Of a stretch of 25,398 bases of DNA, positions 4,615-13,521 are shown piece by piece. The position numbers were made by a program, and so were the translations under genes. Location of the stretch: positions 1 to 25,398 of the forward strand of contig JBFMBU010000283.1 in NCBI GenBank assembly GCA_040755035.1. The letters run 5' to 3'. The notes below the pieces were generated by a model. That model ran no database searches. It was not told the DNA's origin and was given only the letters and a program-made list of their open reading frames with translations. The first letter of the stretch is position 1; each line of letters opens with the position of its first letter. The stretch is from RBG-13-43-22 sp040755035. Its GTDB lineage: Bacteria; Desulfobacterota; RBG-13-43-22.

Positions 4615-7206
4615 TTAAAGCTTTTTATCCCTCCAATATCCCATCCTATACAACTTCCTGACCCCTACCTCCGCTACCAGAAGCAGCATGGCTATGAGGA
4701 TAAGCCAGGGCCAAAGGGGAGGACTGATCTCTGCCGCACCCCCTTCGGCTTGAAAGAGACCTTTAGGGGGGGTATGAACATCAAGGAGGCGGCCTTGGGT
4801 GATGGCCGCCAGATCAGCGAGAAGGTTGCGATTCACTCCCGCCTCCAGAAATTCATCACTATAGGGAACGCCATAACCGAAAATCTTCGGGGCGGAGGGT
4901 CCCGGGGCGGAAGAGCCGGGGAAAAGGCTCAGATAATATTCCCCGACCTCCTCCGATGGAAAGCTCCCCTGGTATCGACCCGGGGCGGTTTGTTTCACAG
5001 AAACCGCTTCACTCTGGCCTGAGGGGAAGAGGATCTTGGACTTGAGATTAAGAAAGTTGATAAGGTTACCCCGCTCATCGCTTATATCCAGTACAAAGGC
5101 GGTCTTCCCGTTTTTTCGTTCCCAGTTTATTTGATGGTTGGCAGAGGCTTCTTTTCGTCGGGCCCATTTGACCATCTGGGAAACAAAAGCCCCGAAATGC
5201 TCCCATTGAATCCAGGCTCGACCCCACCTTAAAGCCAGATCTGAAGTAAAGGCTACGGTCCGGCCCAACCCGTATTGCCAGGCGGAGAGCAAAGGGCCTT
5301 CCCCGGTCCGTAAAAGATGCAAGGCGCCGCTTTTAGGATAGGTGATAACCTGTCCCTGGATCGAGGGCAGTTCTCTTATGGGAATTCCCCGGATTATTTC
5401 GGAGTCCGTCAGGGCTTCCGGTTTTAAGATTTTTTCAATAACCGTCTTTTTAGCCGCCAATTGGGTTTCTCCTACGAAAATGCGGGGGATTTTATCGACA
5501 TCTTCGGTGTAATAACTTCGTCCATTTCCCCAGCGGGCGATAGTATTCAACAGGACTTTATCGGCATCTTTTCCCAGGGCTACGGTGGAAACGGTAACGT
5601 TCGACTCTCTGAGATCTCGCACCAGGGGAGCGAAATCCGCCTCCTGGGTTAATCCGTCCGAGAGGATGATGATGTGTTTTTTGGCGGCTGATAACGCCTG
5701 CAAGACCCGGGAGGCTTCTTTCAGGGCGGGAAAAAGGTCGGTGCCCCCGCTCTCTTTGATGGTGGACAGAAGTCCGGCGATTTTTTTCCTTTCCGAAGCG
5801 ACGGTCATGGGGACCAGCCATTGGGGATCTCTGTCGAAGACCAGAATACCCACCCGGTCTAAGGGATTGAGCATTTCCACCGCTCCGAAGGCGGCCATTT
5901 TAGCTCCTTCCATTTTGTTCTTTCTTTCCAGGTCACCGGCCATAGAGGAGGACTTATCGATGAGGAGGACCAGGGCGAACCCGGAAAAATCCATGGTGGT
6001 GGGTATATCCATGGAAACCGGTAAGGCTTTTTCCACGGGGGTATTGAGGTACCCACCGGCCCCGAAACCGTTAACACCGCCAACCATCACCAGCCCGCCC
6101 CCCAAATCTTTAACATACCGTTCCAGGTTTTCCAGGGTCACATAGGAGAAATGCCGGCTGGAAACATTATGGAGAATAATGGCGTTAAAATCGAGCAGGT
6201 CGAAGAGAGATTCGGATAACTCGGCCGGTTCTTTTTCTACTACCCTGATACCTTGTTTGACCAGGGCCTCTTTGAGATGAGGATTTTTTTCTCCAGGCGT
6301 GGTCAGATAAAGAACCGAAGGTTTGGGGATTCCCTGGGTGAACGATATCCCCCGGTTGTTTTGGGAAATTCCATCCTTAGAGGTATTGAAGTGAACCGAA
6401 TAGCGGGTTAGCCCTCCCCGGGTGATTTCATCCTGGAAACGGTAGAGGTCTTTTCCGGGTCGGAAGGAGACCTCCTCATTAAACAGAAGGCGGTTGTTTT
6501 TGAATAGAATCAATTCCCCCTGTCCCGCATAAGTACTGTTCAAGAAAATGCGAACATCAAAAGGGGTTTGAGGCGCGGTTGATTCGGGGCTTTCCAATTT
6601 TTCTATAAAGACCTCTTGTCCCCTGAACCAGGAGGGCAGGGGGACGGGAAAGATCTTGACCCCGAGGGATTTGGATAGATTCCCTCCCTCCAGGGCCTCC
6701 TTCCTATTTTCATTGCCGTCGCTGAAAAGGACTATCCGGTTTTGACCCGATCGGGGGAAGAGTCCGGCGGCCAAGTGAAGGGCGTCGCGGATATTGGTGG
6801 CCTGGGTATTGATCTTTGACCTAAAGGGGACCAGGTTGAAATCGTTTTTCAATCCTGTTTCCACCGAGGCGTCATGTCCGAAAAGAATCAGCCCGGCCCG
6901 ATCCTCTTTTTTCATTTCCGAGATCGTTTGCTTGAGGAAATTTCGGGCCAGCGCTTGACCCCGAGGGGATATACTCTCCGAAACATCCAGCAGATAAAAA
7001 AGGTTGACCCGATCCGAGGGTATCAACATTCTAAGATCACCAAGGGCCAGAATCAAGAGCAGGAGCGAGGTTGAACGCAAACCCCAGAACAACCCTTTTC
7101 CCTTTGCGGAAAAGCCCAGGGAGCTTTTTCTTCTAAAGCCGATCCCGATCAGGGGTAGGGCTAACAGGGCAAGGAGAAACCAGGGCTGAAGTAGGCTAAG
7201 GGACAT
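4615..7206 (-). CDS. Membrane protein with two vWA domains and a GATase-like domain
   Basis: This 863-aa protein is the last gene of the bat-type operon. Two membrane helices (about 8-24 and 40-57) precede a first von Willebrand A domain with MIDAS motif D74-V-S76-E-S78 and LFSDGNE. A beta-rich linker follows, then a class I glutamine-amidotransferase-like segment (about 330-395, GGGLVMVGGVNGFGAGGY), then a second vWA domain with MIDAS D417-K-S419-S-S421 and TDLFPAL...IILSDG. A final membrane helix lies at about 833-852. Both vWA domains should bind a divalent metal and face the periplasm. Bat-type vWA proteins work with MoxR ATPases, probably in protein or complex maturation; the substrate is unknown. 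A 98-nt spacer carrying a palindromic repeat separates it from the preceding gene. Confidence 0.8.
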   Translation of the reverse strand: MSLSLLQPWFLLALLALPLIGIGFRRKSSLGFSAKGKGLFWGLRSTSLLLLILALGDLRMLIPSDRVNLFYLLDVSESISPRGQALARNFLKQTISEMKKEDRAGLILFGHDASVETGLKNDFNLVPFRSKINTQATNIRDALHLAAGLFPRSGQNRIVLFSDGNENRKEALEGGNLSKSLGVKIFPVPLPSWFRGQEVFIEKLESPESTAPQTPFDVRIFLNSTYAGQGELILFKNNRLLFNEEVSFRPGKDLYRFQDEITRGGLTRYSVHFNTSKDGISQNNRGISFTQGIPKPSVLYLTTPGEKNPHLKEALVKQGIRVVEKEPAELSESLFDLLDFNAIILHNVSSRHFSYVTLENLERYVKDLGGGLVMVGGVNGFGAGGYLNTPVEKALPVSMDIPTTMDFSGFALVLLIDKSSSMAGDLERKNKMEGAKMAAFGAVEMLNPLDRVGILVFDRDPQWLVPMTVASERKKIAGLLSTIKESGGTDLFPALKEASRVLQALSAAKKHIIILSDGLTQEADFAPLVRDLRESNVTVSTVALGKDADKVLLNTIARWGNGRSYYTEDVDKIPRIFVGETQLAAKKTVIEKILKPEALTDSEIIRGIPIRELPSIQGQVITYPKSGALHLLRTGEGPLLSAWQYGLGRTVAFTSDLALRWGRAWIQWEHFGAFVSQMVKWARRKEASANHQINWERKNGKTAFVLDISDERGNLINFLNLKSKILFPSGQSEAVSVKQTAPGRYQGSFPSEEVGEYYLSLFPGSSAPGPSAPKIFGYGVPYSDEFLEAGVNRNLLADLAAITQGRLLDVHTPPKGLFQAEGGAAEISPPLWPWLILIAMLLLVAEVGVRKLYRMGYWRDKKL

Positions 7207-7210
7207 TTAT

Positions 7211-7300
7211 AGAATTTATTCAAAAGACGGAATTTACCCGGAGCGAATGAAGTATTTCCGGAATTCCGTTTTGGTTCCGGCGAGTCCGGGTTGGGTTAAA
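7211..7300. repeat. Quasi-palindromic operon repeat, copy 1
   Basis: The outer inverted ends ACCCGGA (7236-7242) and TCCGGGT (7285-7291) enclose CGAATGAAGTATTT, the 10-bp palindrome CGGAATTCCG (7259-7268) and GGTTCCGGC. The left flank AGAATTTATTC is shared with copy 4. It lies wholly between the two vWA genes. Confidence 0.8.
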
Positions 7301-7305
7301 ATACA

Positions 7306-9153
7306 TTAGTCTTTTCTCAACCAGATAAAGCACTCCAGAACCAGAAAGACGACCGAGGTCAGAAGAACCCAAAACCAGAGAGGCAAGAAGGTTTGCCTCT
7401 TCTCCTTTTCTTTTGACCCGGCGGGCCGATGCCTCTTATCCAAGGAGGGATCAATCCGCAAGTCCGATTCCGTTTCACTGAATACATTTGCGGCAAAAAC
7501 CCTTTTTTTCATTCCTTCCTCTGCGGTGTAAAGACCCGCTTTTTCCGTTTCCCGGAAAAGAAAGGGAGCGTCCGATACCGGATATCGGATCGATTTCCCG
7601 TCCGGAGGGACGATGGAAACCGATGGGGTGCCGGGCTTGAAGTAAAGGGGGAAAGATTCTCCCGTTTTTATTTGTCTGGGTTTTTCCGCATATTGATAGG
7701 GTTGAAGCCAGTGGAAACAATTGGTCATCAATACGGGAAAGGCCAGCCGTCGCGGGAGATCTGTTTGGCCTATATTGAAATTGATTAAGACCACTCGAAG
7801 TCCAGGCTTTTCATAGGTAAAAATAAGCCCGCCCTGTCTGCTTTCCAATACGGATTTCAGCCCCGGAGAGGCCTTAAAGAGCGGTGCGGAAGGGATGCGG
7901 AGGGATCCCAGTTCCAGATTCTGCATAATCGGATGGCTGCGGTCCCATCCGACGATGATCGGGTCCTTCTCTATCCCCTGTTGGTTTAAGGGGAGAGAAG
8001 GGGAGACGGTGTTAATCAAAAGAAAATTTCCCAGTGTAGTGGAGGGGGGGGAGATGCCGTCAAGAATGATAACATCGAAATTTCTAACCCACTCCTCCCA
8101 GGAAGAGGCCTTGATCTCTTTAAGGGTTTGGACCTTAAAGTTCGGATAGGACTCCAATAGGGTTTTTAGAAAAAAATTCCCCCGGGTGACCAGCAATATC
8201 GTTGATTCTTCACTGAAGGGCAGGATCGAATAGGCCTGATTGTCCGGGTAAAGATCATCGGCCACTTCAAGGGAGGCTTTAATGATTTCTGAGCGCGGCC
8301 GGGAAAAAGGGAAGAGCAGTTGCTTTTTCTCCAGGGTTCGCAGCCCGATAGTTTGTTGAAAAAGCACCTCGGAAGCGCTGGAAATTTTGATCGGGACGAT
8401 TACCGGGTGCGGATTGAAGTTTTTGATTTCCAGCCATCCCTGGAACACATTCTGAAAACCGGGATCCGATCGGCACTCAAAATGGGTTATGCCCACATTT
8501 TTTCCCGATTCCGTTATCTGCAGCGGGGTCAATTTCCTGTGGTTCAGAAGTATCGGACTCAGGCCGGCCAGTGCTCCATCGGTCAGGAGATAGATACGAT
8601 CCTCCTTTTCCGGGTCCAGGAAAGAAAGGGCCAGGAATACGGCTCCCTCCAGGTCTCCGGTCACCTCTTTGGGCCTAAGCCTTTCGACCGCTTTTTGCAG
8701 GTATTTTTTATCGGGGGAGAAAGGAGAAAGCACCCGGGGTTTGTCGGCGGCTTCCAGAATGAGCATGCGGCTTCCCTCGGAAAGGCCTTCAATCAGTTTG
8801 TAGGCCTCCTTTTTGGCCCAATCCATCCGGGACCCTTTTGGGGTTTTGGCCTGCATGCTGACACTGGAATCAATAACCAGAACCGCATCGCCTTTGATCC
8901 GGACCGCGCCGGTCCAGACCGGTTCAGCCAACGCCAGGGAAGCCAGGATAATAATCAGGATCTGGAACAAAAGAGGGAGGTTTTTTAAGAGGGATCGAAT
9001 TCGGCCGCCGCCTCTCATTTCTTTCAAAGCCCCTTTCCAGAGAAAAAGAGCGGTAACCTCCACTTCGCTTGGTTTGGGTCTGAGGCTGTGAATAATGAGC
9101 AGGATCGGGATCAGTCCCAGCAGCAGAAACCCTATCGGATTTAGAAATTGCAT
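7306..9153 (-). CDS. BatA-like vWA membrane protein
   Basis: This 615-aa protein starts MQFLNPIGFLLLGLIPILLIIH, the BatA N-terminal (aerotolerance regulator) domain: a first helix, the conserved R-x-K-P region, then a second helix at about 58-77 (LPLLFQILIIILASLALAEP). A vWA domain follows directly with MIDAS D95-S-S97-V-S99 and YLLTDGA. The middle is a beta-rich region with a GATase-like stretch, and a C-terminal helix (about 590-608) is followed by the short cytoplasmic tail WLRKD. The two N-terminal helices and one C-terminal helix place the vWA domain in the periplasm in the usual model. It is the expected partner of the MoxR and DUF58 proteins encoded upstream. Confidence 0.85.
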   Translation of the reverse strand: MQFLNPIGFLLLGLIPILLIIHSLRPKPSEVEVTALFLWKGALKEMRGGGRIRSLLKNLPLLFQILIIILASLALAEPVWTGAVRIKGDAVLVIDSSVSMQAKTPKGSRMDWAKKEAYKLIEGLSEGSRMLILEAADKPRVLSPFSPDKKYLQKAVERLRPKEVTGDLEGAVFLALSFLDPEKEDRIYLLTDGALAGLSPILLNHRKLTPLQITESGKNVGITHFECRSDPGFQNVFQGWLEIKNFNPHPVIVPIKISSASEVLFQQTIGLRTLEKKQLLFPFSRPRSEIIKASLEVADDLYPDNQAYSILPFSEESTILLVTRGNFFLKTLLESYPNFKVQTLKEIKASSWEEWVRNFDVIILDGISPPSTTLGNFLLINTVSPSLPLNQQGIEKDPIIVGWDRSHPIMQNLELGSLRIPSAPLFKASPGLKSVLESRQGGLIFTYEKPGLRVVLINFNIGQTDLPRRLAFPVLMTNCFHWLQPYQYAEKPRQIKTGESFPLYFKPGTPSVSIVPPDGKSIRYPVSDAPFLFRETEKAGLYTAEEGMKKRVFAANVFSETESDLRIDPSLDKRHRPAGSKEKEKRQTFLPLWFWVLLTSVVFLVLECFIWLRKD

Positions 9154-9157
9154 CTAA

Positions 9158-9194
9158 ATTTTCTTTCTGGTTCCGGCGGGTCCGGGTCGGGGTT
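9158..9194. repeat. Quasi-palindromic operon repeat, copy 2 (half)
   Basis: Only the right half is present: TCTGGTTCCGGCGGGTCCGG continuing to TCGGGG, with TCCGGGT at 9181-9187. It fills the 40-nt gap between the DUF58 gene and the BatA-like gene. Confidence 0.65.
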
Positions 9195-10078
9195 TATCGG
9201 AATAATTTCCCTGCCAGAAGCTCGCCGAATAAAAAATCCTCAAAAGGGATGCGGGTATCTAAGAGATAATATTCCACCCCCCGGATCAGACAGAGCTCCC
9301 TTATTCCGGCAAGAAACTCCTCCATTTTTTTTTGATAAAGATACCTGAGTTCGGCGGTGAGGGTGATTCGTTTCCTCTCGCTGGTTTCCATTTCCTTCAG
9401 CAGCAGAAATCCGTCCAGGGAAGGAGAAAGCTCTTCATGATCCAGGACTTGTATGAAAATGGTTTTAAATTTCCTCTGTCTCAGGGCTTCCAGACCCTTT
9501 TCCAATCCGTTACTGTCTAAAAAATCGCTGAGAATAACGGCCAACCCGGGTCTGGAGCAGGTTACCGCAAAAGATTCCAGGGAGGGACTTACTCCGGTTT
9601 CTCCCTCGGGTTTTAATTGCTTAAGAAAACCTAACAGGGCCGGATAGGCCCGTTTGCCCTTATGCCGGTTTGAGGATTCCTTTAAAGAATCTGAAAAAGA
9701 AACAAAATCGACATTGTCCAGATTGGATAAGGCGATATATCCCAGGGCGGCAGCCATTTTTTGAGAATAGAATATCTTGGAGGGAGACCCGAAGGACATA
9801 GAACCGCTGCGGTCAAGAAGGAAATGAACCGAAAGGTCTTCTTCGGAACGAAATAACTTTAAAAAAAGTTTATCCAGCCTTCCATACACATTCCAGTCGA
9901 CGTAGCGAACATCATCGCCGGGCTGATATTTTCTGTAATCAAGGAATTCCAGACTGGTTCCGCTGCGCCAGGAGCGGTGTTCTCCTTTTCGGGGACCTTT
10001 GATCGCCCTGGCTGCCAGTAGGCGAACTCTCTCCAGTTTCCTTAAGAATTCTTCATCCAGAAAATCTTCAGCTTTCAT
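9194..10078 (-). CDS. DUF58 domain protein
   Basis: This 294-aa protein has the DUF58 signature at about 44-62: EFLDYRKYQPGDDVRYVDW. A vWA-like core begins at LLDRSGSM with D89, S91 and S93 in MIDAS geometry, so it may bind a metal ion. No membrane helix is present, so it is cytoplasmic. DUF58 proteins are encoded next to MoxR ATPases in most bacteria and are thought to act with them as adaptors; the direct biochemical role is not established. The ATG at 10076-10078 lies 35 nt after the moxR stop, with AAGGA upstream. Confidence 0.9.
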   Translation of the reverse strand: MKAEDFLDEEFLRKLERVRLLAARAIKGPRKGEHRSWRSGTSLEFLDYRKYQPGDDVRYVDWNVYGRLDKLFLKLFRSEEDLSVHFLLDRSGSMSFGSPSKIFYSQKMAAALGYIALSNLDNVDFVSFSDSLKESSNRHKGKRAYPALLGFLKQLKPEGETGVSPSLESFAVTCSRPGLAVILSDFLDSNGLEKGLEALRQRKFKTIFIQVLDHEELSPSLDGFLLLKEMETSERKRITLTAELRYLYQKKMEEFLAGIRELCLIRGVEYYLLDTRIPFEDFLFGELLAGKLFR

Positions 10079-10113
10079 TCGATAATGATGATCCTTTTTT
10101 AAAAGTCTTGCTT

Positions 10114-11094
10114 TCAGGAAAGACTCTGAATGATTTCATCAATAATCGCATCCGGGTCAAGGCCTTCGGCCTCCCCTCTCAGATTGAGGATAAGGCGATG
10201 TCTCAGGGCCGGTTTGGCCACCTCCCGGATGTCCTCCCGGGAGACATTAAAACGGTCTTTAAGCAGAGCCAGGACCTTAGCGGCCAGGATCAGGGTTTGA
10301 ACCCCTCGAGGACTGGAACCATAGCGCACATATTGTTTAACCCTGGAAGCTCCGTTTTTATCCCCCGGGTGTGTGGCCATGATCATTTTTACCGCATAAT
10401 CTTTGATATGGTCGGCCACCGGGACTTCCCTGACCAGAGACCGCATTTCCAGAATAGCCTCGGCGCCTACGACCTGGATCAGGGGATCCGGTTCATTTTC
10501 GGTGGTCTTGTCGATAATGCGGAGCAATTGTTGAGGGGTGGGATAGTCAATCTTCAATTTGAAAAAAAAGCGGTCAATCTGGGCCTCAGGCAAGGGATAG
10601 GTCCCTTCCATCTCCAGGGGATTCTGGGTGGCCAGGACCATAAAGGGCGGCTCCAGAATATATTTTTTACCGAAGACCGTAACGGCCTGTTCCTGCATGG
10701 CCTCCAGCAGGGCCGATTGGGTCTTGGGAGTGGCTCGGTTAATTTCATCGGCCAGGATGAGTTGGCCGAAGATGGGCCCCCGGTAAAATTCAAAGAATCG
10801 GTTTCCGGAATCATCCTGATTGACGATATTGGTGCCCAGGATATCGGCCGGCATCAGATCGGGGGTGAATTGTATCCTGGAATATTTCAGATGGAGGATC
10901 CGGCCCAGACTCTTAACCAGCAGGGTTTTTCCCAGACCGGGAACCCCTTCAATCAAGGCGTGTCCGCCGCAGAGAAGACAGATGAAGATCTGACGGATGA
11001 GTTCCTCCTGCCCGACCACCACCCGGGAAAGTTCGGTTTGAATCTTTTCCAGGGTTTTCTTGATTCGATCCACCTGCTCATCGACTCTGTTCAT
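10114..11094 (-). CDS. MoxR family AAA+ ATPase
   Basis: This 326-aa protein is of normal length for the family. It has Walker A GVPGLGKT (50-57), Walker B LILADE (D116-E117), sensor/arginine region EGTYPLPEAQIDRFFF (about 151-166) and the C-terminal lid with RYGSSPRG. It is a cytoplasmic ring ATPase that acts as a chaperone or remodelling engine for the vWA proteins of the same operon. The ATG at 11092-11094 overlaps the end of the preceding gene by 17 nt, so the two are probably coupled translationally. Confidence 0.93.
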   Translation of the reverse strand: MNRVDEQVDRIKKTLEKIQTELSRVVVGQEELIRQIFICLLCGGHALIEGVPGLGKTLLVKSLGRILHLKYSRIQFTPDLMPADILGTNIVNQDDSGNRFFEFYRGPIFGQLILADEINRATPKTQSALLEAMQEQAVTVFGKKYILEPPFMVLATQNPLEMEGTYPLPEAQIDRFFFKLKIDYPTPQQLLRIIDKTTENEPDPLIQVVGAEAILEMRSLVREVPVADHIKDYAVKMIMATHPGDKNGASRVKQYVRYGSSPRGVQTLILAAKVLALLKDRFNVSREDIREVAKPALRHRLILNLRGEAEGLDPDAIIDEIIQSLS

Positions 11095-12628
11095 GCGGTT
11101 TAATTCCTTTGTCCTCTTTGATGGATAAAAAATAATTTTTAATTACTTCCCGATATTCTCGGGGAATTTTTTCCTGTCGGAGTGCGGACTCTTTTTCTCT
11201 TCGAGTGGAGAAGGGTACCCCTTTTAAATTTTGCTCCCTTATCTCCTCGGTTTTTCCGAAAAGAGGCTGGGAGCGAACCCCAAGGGAGGGGCTCGGTGCC
11301 GTTCCTGAGGGAAGGCCACGTTCTTGGGATAATGACCCTTTTCCAGGTTTCAGTTCCGAGGGGGTAAGCTTTTCTCCGCTGCCCTTCGCCGTTCCGGCGG
11401 TAAAGTTTCCTTCACCCCCGGGGCGAGGGGGCCCTTGGCCTTCCTCTTTTCTTCGTCCATCTTTACCCCGGCCGTTTTTACTGTCCCCGGGTCCTCCTTC
11501 CTGGTCCCATCGTCCGGATGGGGGTTCCGCCAGTCCTGTTGCGGGACTATTTTTCCCTTCTCCGGACTCGCTTCCCCGGGAATGGCCTTTTTCCTCCATA
11601 GTCAGGAGCGCATCATTATTGTCTTGAGTGCCGGGTACAAAGGTCATGCCCAGGGCCTGATCTAAAAATTTTTCCAGTTCGAAATTCTCCCGCAAACGGG
11701 AAAGATCCTTAGTCAGTGATTCCGGCAGATGGCCTTCAAAAAGATCTTTGAGTTTTTCGGTCAATCGGTCCAAGGCCTGGGGGGAGGAGGGAGTCGGGGT
11801 CTGGGAGGCAGGGGAGTCTTTATCAGAAGCTTGACCGGCATTCAGATCATTCATCAAATTTCGACTCATACGGGACCGTTCCTCCCGGACCTTTTTTTTC
11901 ATTTCACCCAGGGTTTGAACCAGCTCTTTCCGGGTCAGGGATTGGTCCTCGAGATCCTCAGCCAATGCCTGCAGTTCCCGGTAAGGTTCCCCCCCGGAGG
12001 GGGATTCCGTCTTATCCTGGTTTTGCATTTTTTCGCGGGTGAATTCAGCCATAAATTTGCCTATCCGGGCCAACTGCCCGGCTTCATTTTTCCCCGTGAA
12101 TCCAGGATGAGGAAGGTCCCAACGGGGAATCAGTAGCTGCAGAAAAAGAAAGGCAGGGAGTAATAGGTAGGCTGGAGAAAAAGGCCAAGGAAGGATTTTA
12201 TTTTGCGGCAACCCCCCCATTATTTTTGCAGCATCTTCCAATAATTTCTCCTTCAGGAGGGATTTTTTATCCGGGGTCAGGTATTCAAAAGCGGTACTGA
12301 TACGGTCGTTAAGACCCATCCGGGAATCCAAGGAAAGCAGTTCCGTAGAAAGGTCCTTTCGGAACAGACGATGAATCAACCAGGCCAGGCCCAAGGCCAA
12401 AAGAAAGGGGACCGGGTAGGAAATAAAAAACCCGGATAGAGGGAAGAATACCTTGCCCCAGAGGAGGACCGTTGTTTTCAAAATCAGGAAAAAGGTAAGG
12501 GACCATAATAGAAAGTTGAACAGCTTTCTTCTCTTTCGCTGCAACATTAACGTGTCGATTTTTTGTTGGAAGGAGGAAGCGCTATTCACCCGAGGCCTCT
12601 TCTTCTGTTTTTTCGGAAAATAACCCAT
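11078..12628 (-). CDS. DUF4175-like membrane protein with a disordered, coiled-coil region
   Basis: This 516-aa protein has membrane helices at about 36-57, 63-85 and 150-167. Between the second and third is LDSRMGLNDRISTAFEYL, like the LDxRLGLxxRxSTAxE motif seen in DUF4175-type proteins. Residues about 190-330 are charged and helical, probably coiled coil; 345-460 is Gly/Ser/Pro/Lys-rich and probably disordered. The end (IPREYREVIKNYFLSI) matches the short conserved tail common in these operon partners. The ATG at 12626-12628 overlaps the preceding gene by 43 nt; a later ATG at 12545-12547 is possible but would drop a plausible N-terminus. The low-complexity region also makes the opposite strand look open, but there is no gene there. 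Confidence 0.7.
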   Translation of the reverse strand: MGYFPKKQKKRPRVNSASSFQQKIDTLMLQRKRRKLFNFLLWSLTFFLILKTTVLLWGKVFFPLSGFFISYPVPFLLALGLAWLIHRLFRKDLSTELLSLDSRMGLNDRISTAFEYLTPDKKSLLKEKLLEDAAKIMGGLPQNKILPWPFSPAYLLLPAFLFLQLLIPRWDLPHPGFTGKNEAGQLARIGKFMAEFTREKMQNQDKTESPSGGEPYRELQALAEDLEDQSLTRKELVQTLGEMKKKVREERSRMSRNLMNDLNAGQASDKDSPASQTPTPSSPQALDRLTEKLKDLFEGHLPESLTKDLSRLRENFELEKFLDQALGMTFVPGTQDNNDALLTMEEKGHSRGSESGEGKNSPATGLAEPPSGRWDQEGGPGDSKNGRGKDGRRKEEGQGPPRPGGEGNFTAGTAKGSGEKLTPSELKPGKGSLSQERGLPSGTAPSPSLGVRSQPLFGKTEEIREQNLKGVPFSTRREKESALRQEKIPREYREVIKNYFLSIKEDKGIKPHEQSR

Positions 12629-13344
12629 TGAAGGAAAACGGAAAAAACCAGGATAACCGCCGGGATGACGGTAAAATAGGGGACGACGGAAGGGATAACC
12701 GGACCTAAAGGAAGTCTTTGGCCGAAGTGGAGATTAAAAAGGAGCAACAGTGGATTTATTGCCGGCAAAAAGAAGCCGGTAGCAAAGAGAAAAAAGCAAA
12801 AAAACAACCTGGCGCCCAGATATCCGGAAAGACGCCATCTGCCCCAGATCAGCAGCAAGAGAAAGGCAACCTGCCGGCAAAGCAGGGAGGCGGAAAAAAT
12901 AATACTTAGCCCTAAGATAAAAATCCTCCAGGGGATTCCATTAATCGCCCCGGCCAATATCAGGAAGGGAAGCAGCAGCAGGAGTAAGGTCAGGGTATGG
13001 ATCAGGGTTTGAGGTAATCCATAAGAGAAATAATCCCGTTCCTCTTCCCGGGTTGTTACCCCTTCCCTTTCCAGTCGGGCGTAAACGATATTGGGAATAA
13101 TTTCTCCCAAACCACAACGAATATTAATGTAGGAAATTATAATCAGCGCACCGGCAAAGGTGCTGAAAAAGGTCCAGGGGATACGGGCATCCTGAAGATA
13201 TCGATAGAGGGAGGTATAGGGCCAGGAAAGAAAGAGCAGTATCCCCATGATCCAGAGGGAGCTGAGGGTGATGGAGGACATGGGCGATGAAAAAATCGGG
13301 GCCAGGTCCTTCTCACTTTCTCCCAGTATATAGTCGAGTTTCAT
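12586..13344 (-). CDS. Polytopic membrane protein of the bat-type operon
   Basis: This 252-aa protein, from the ATG at 13342-13344, is not a family I can name. It starts MKLDYILGESEKDLAPIFSS, with a cytoplasmic-looking N-terminus, then has about six hydrophobic helices (roughly 25-45, 60-80, 115-140, 145-168, 175-195, 215-240) and a basic tail RKNRRRGLG, suggesting an N-in, C-in topology. An in-frame TTG at 13480-13482 would add 46 residues, but those would be translated from the palindromic repeat in the leader, so I prefer the ATG, which has GAGGGG upstream. Its place in the operon suggests a membrane partner for the vWA proteins. Confidence 0.65.
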   Translation of the reverse strand: MKLDYILGESEKDLAPIFSSPMSSITLSSLWIMGILLFLSWPYTSLYRYLQDARIPWTFFSTFAGALIIISYINIRCGLGEIIPNIVYARLEREGVTTREEERDYFSYGLPQTLIHTLTLLLLLLPFLILAGAINGIPWRIFILGLSIIFSASLLCRQVAFLLLLIWGRWRLSGYLGARLFFCFFLFATGFFLPAINPLLLLFNLHFGQRLPLGPVIPSVVPYFTVIPAVILVFSVFLQWVIFRKNRRRGLG

Positions 13345-13388
13345 ACAGGGGTTCCCCTCAAAAGCTTCTTTCTCATATTGAACCGACT

Positions 13389-13490
13389 TCCCCAACCCGG
13401 ACCAGCCGGAACCAAAATTGGAAATCCGAAAATTCCGCATTCGGTCCGGGTAAATTCTGTTCTTAGAGTATATTCTATCCAATTTACGTA
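13389..13490. repeat. Quasi-palindromic operon repeat, copy 3 (inverted)
   Basis: This copy lies in the opposite orientation to copies 1, 2 and 4. Its outer ends are ACCCGGA (13395-13401) and TCCGGGT (13445-13451), followed by AAATTCTG and TATTCTATCCAATTTACGTA. The latter matches the reverse complement of the flank of copy 4 (ATTGGATAGAATTTATTC). It lies in the leader between the first two operon genes. Confidence 0.75.
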
Positions 13491-13521
13491 GAATTCAATT
13501 CTTACGTTTCAGATTATCATA

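Noticed and set aside
10108..11103. A 331-codon open frame on the plus strand opposite the MoxR gene
   Set aside because: It is the mirror of a strongly coding gene with clear Walker motifs; its own translation has no recognisable domain.
11205..11627. A plus-strand open frame opposite the low-complexity part of the DUF4175-like gene
   Set aside because: It is open because of Gly/Pro/Ser-rich codons on the coding strand; the product is a Pro/Ser low-complexity string.
13345..13482. A 46-residue N-terminal extension of the polytopic membrane protein from a TTG
   Set aside because: It would be translated from the palindromic intergenic repeat and has no ribosome-binding site; the ATG at 13342-13344 is better placed.
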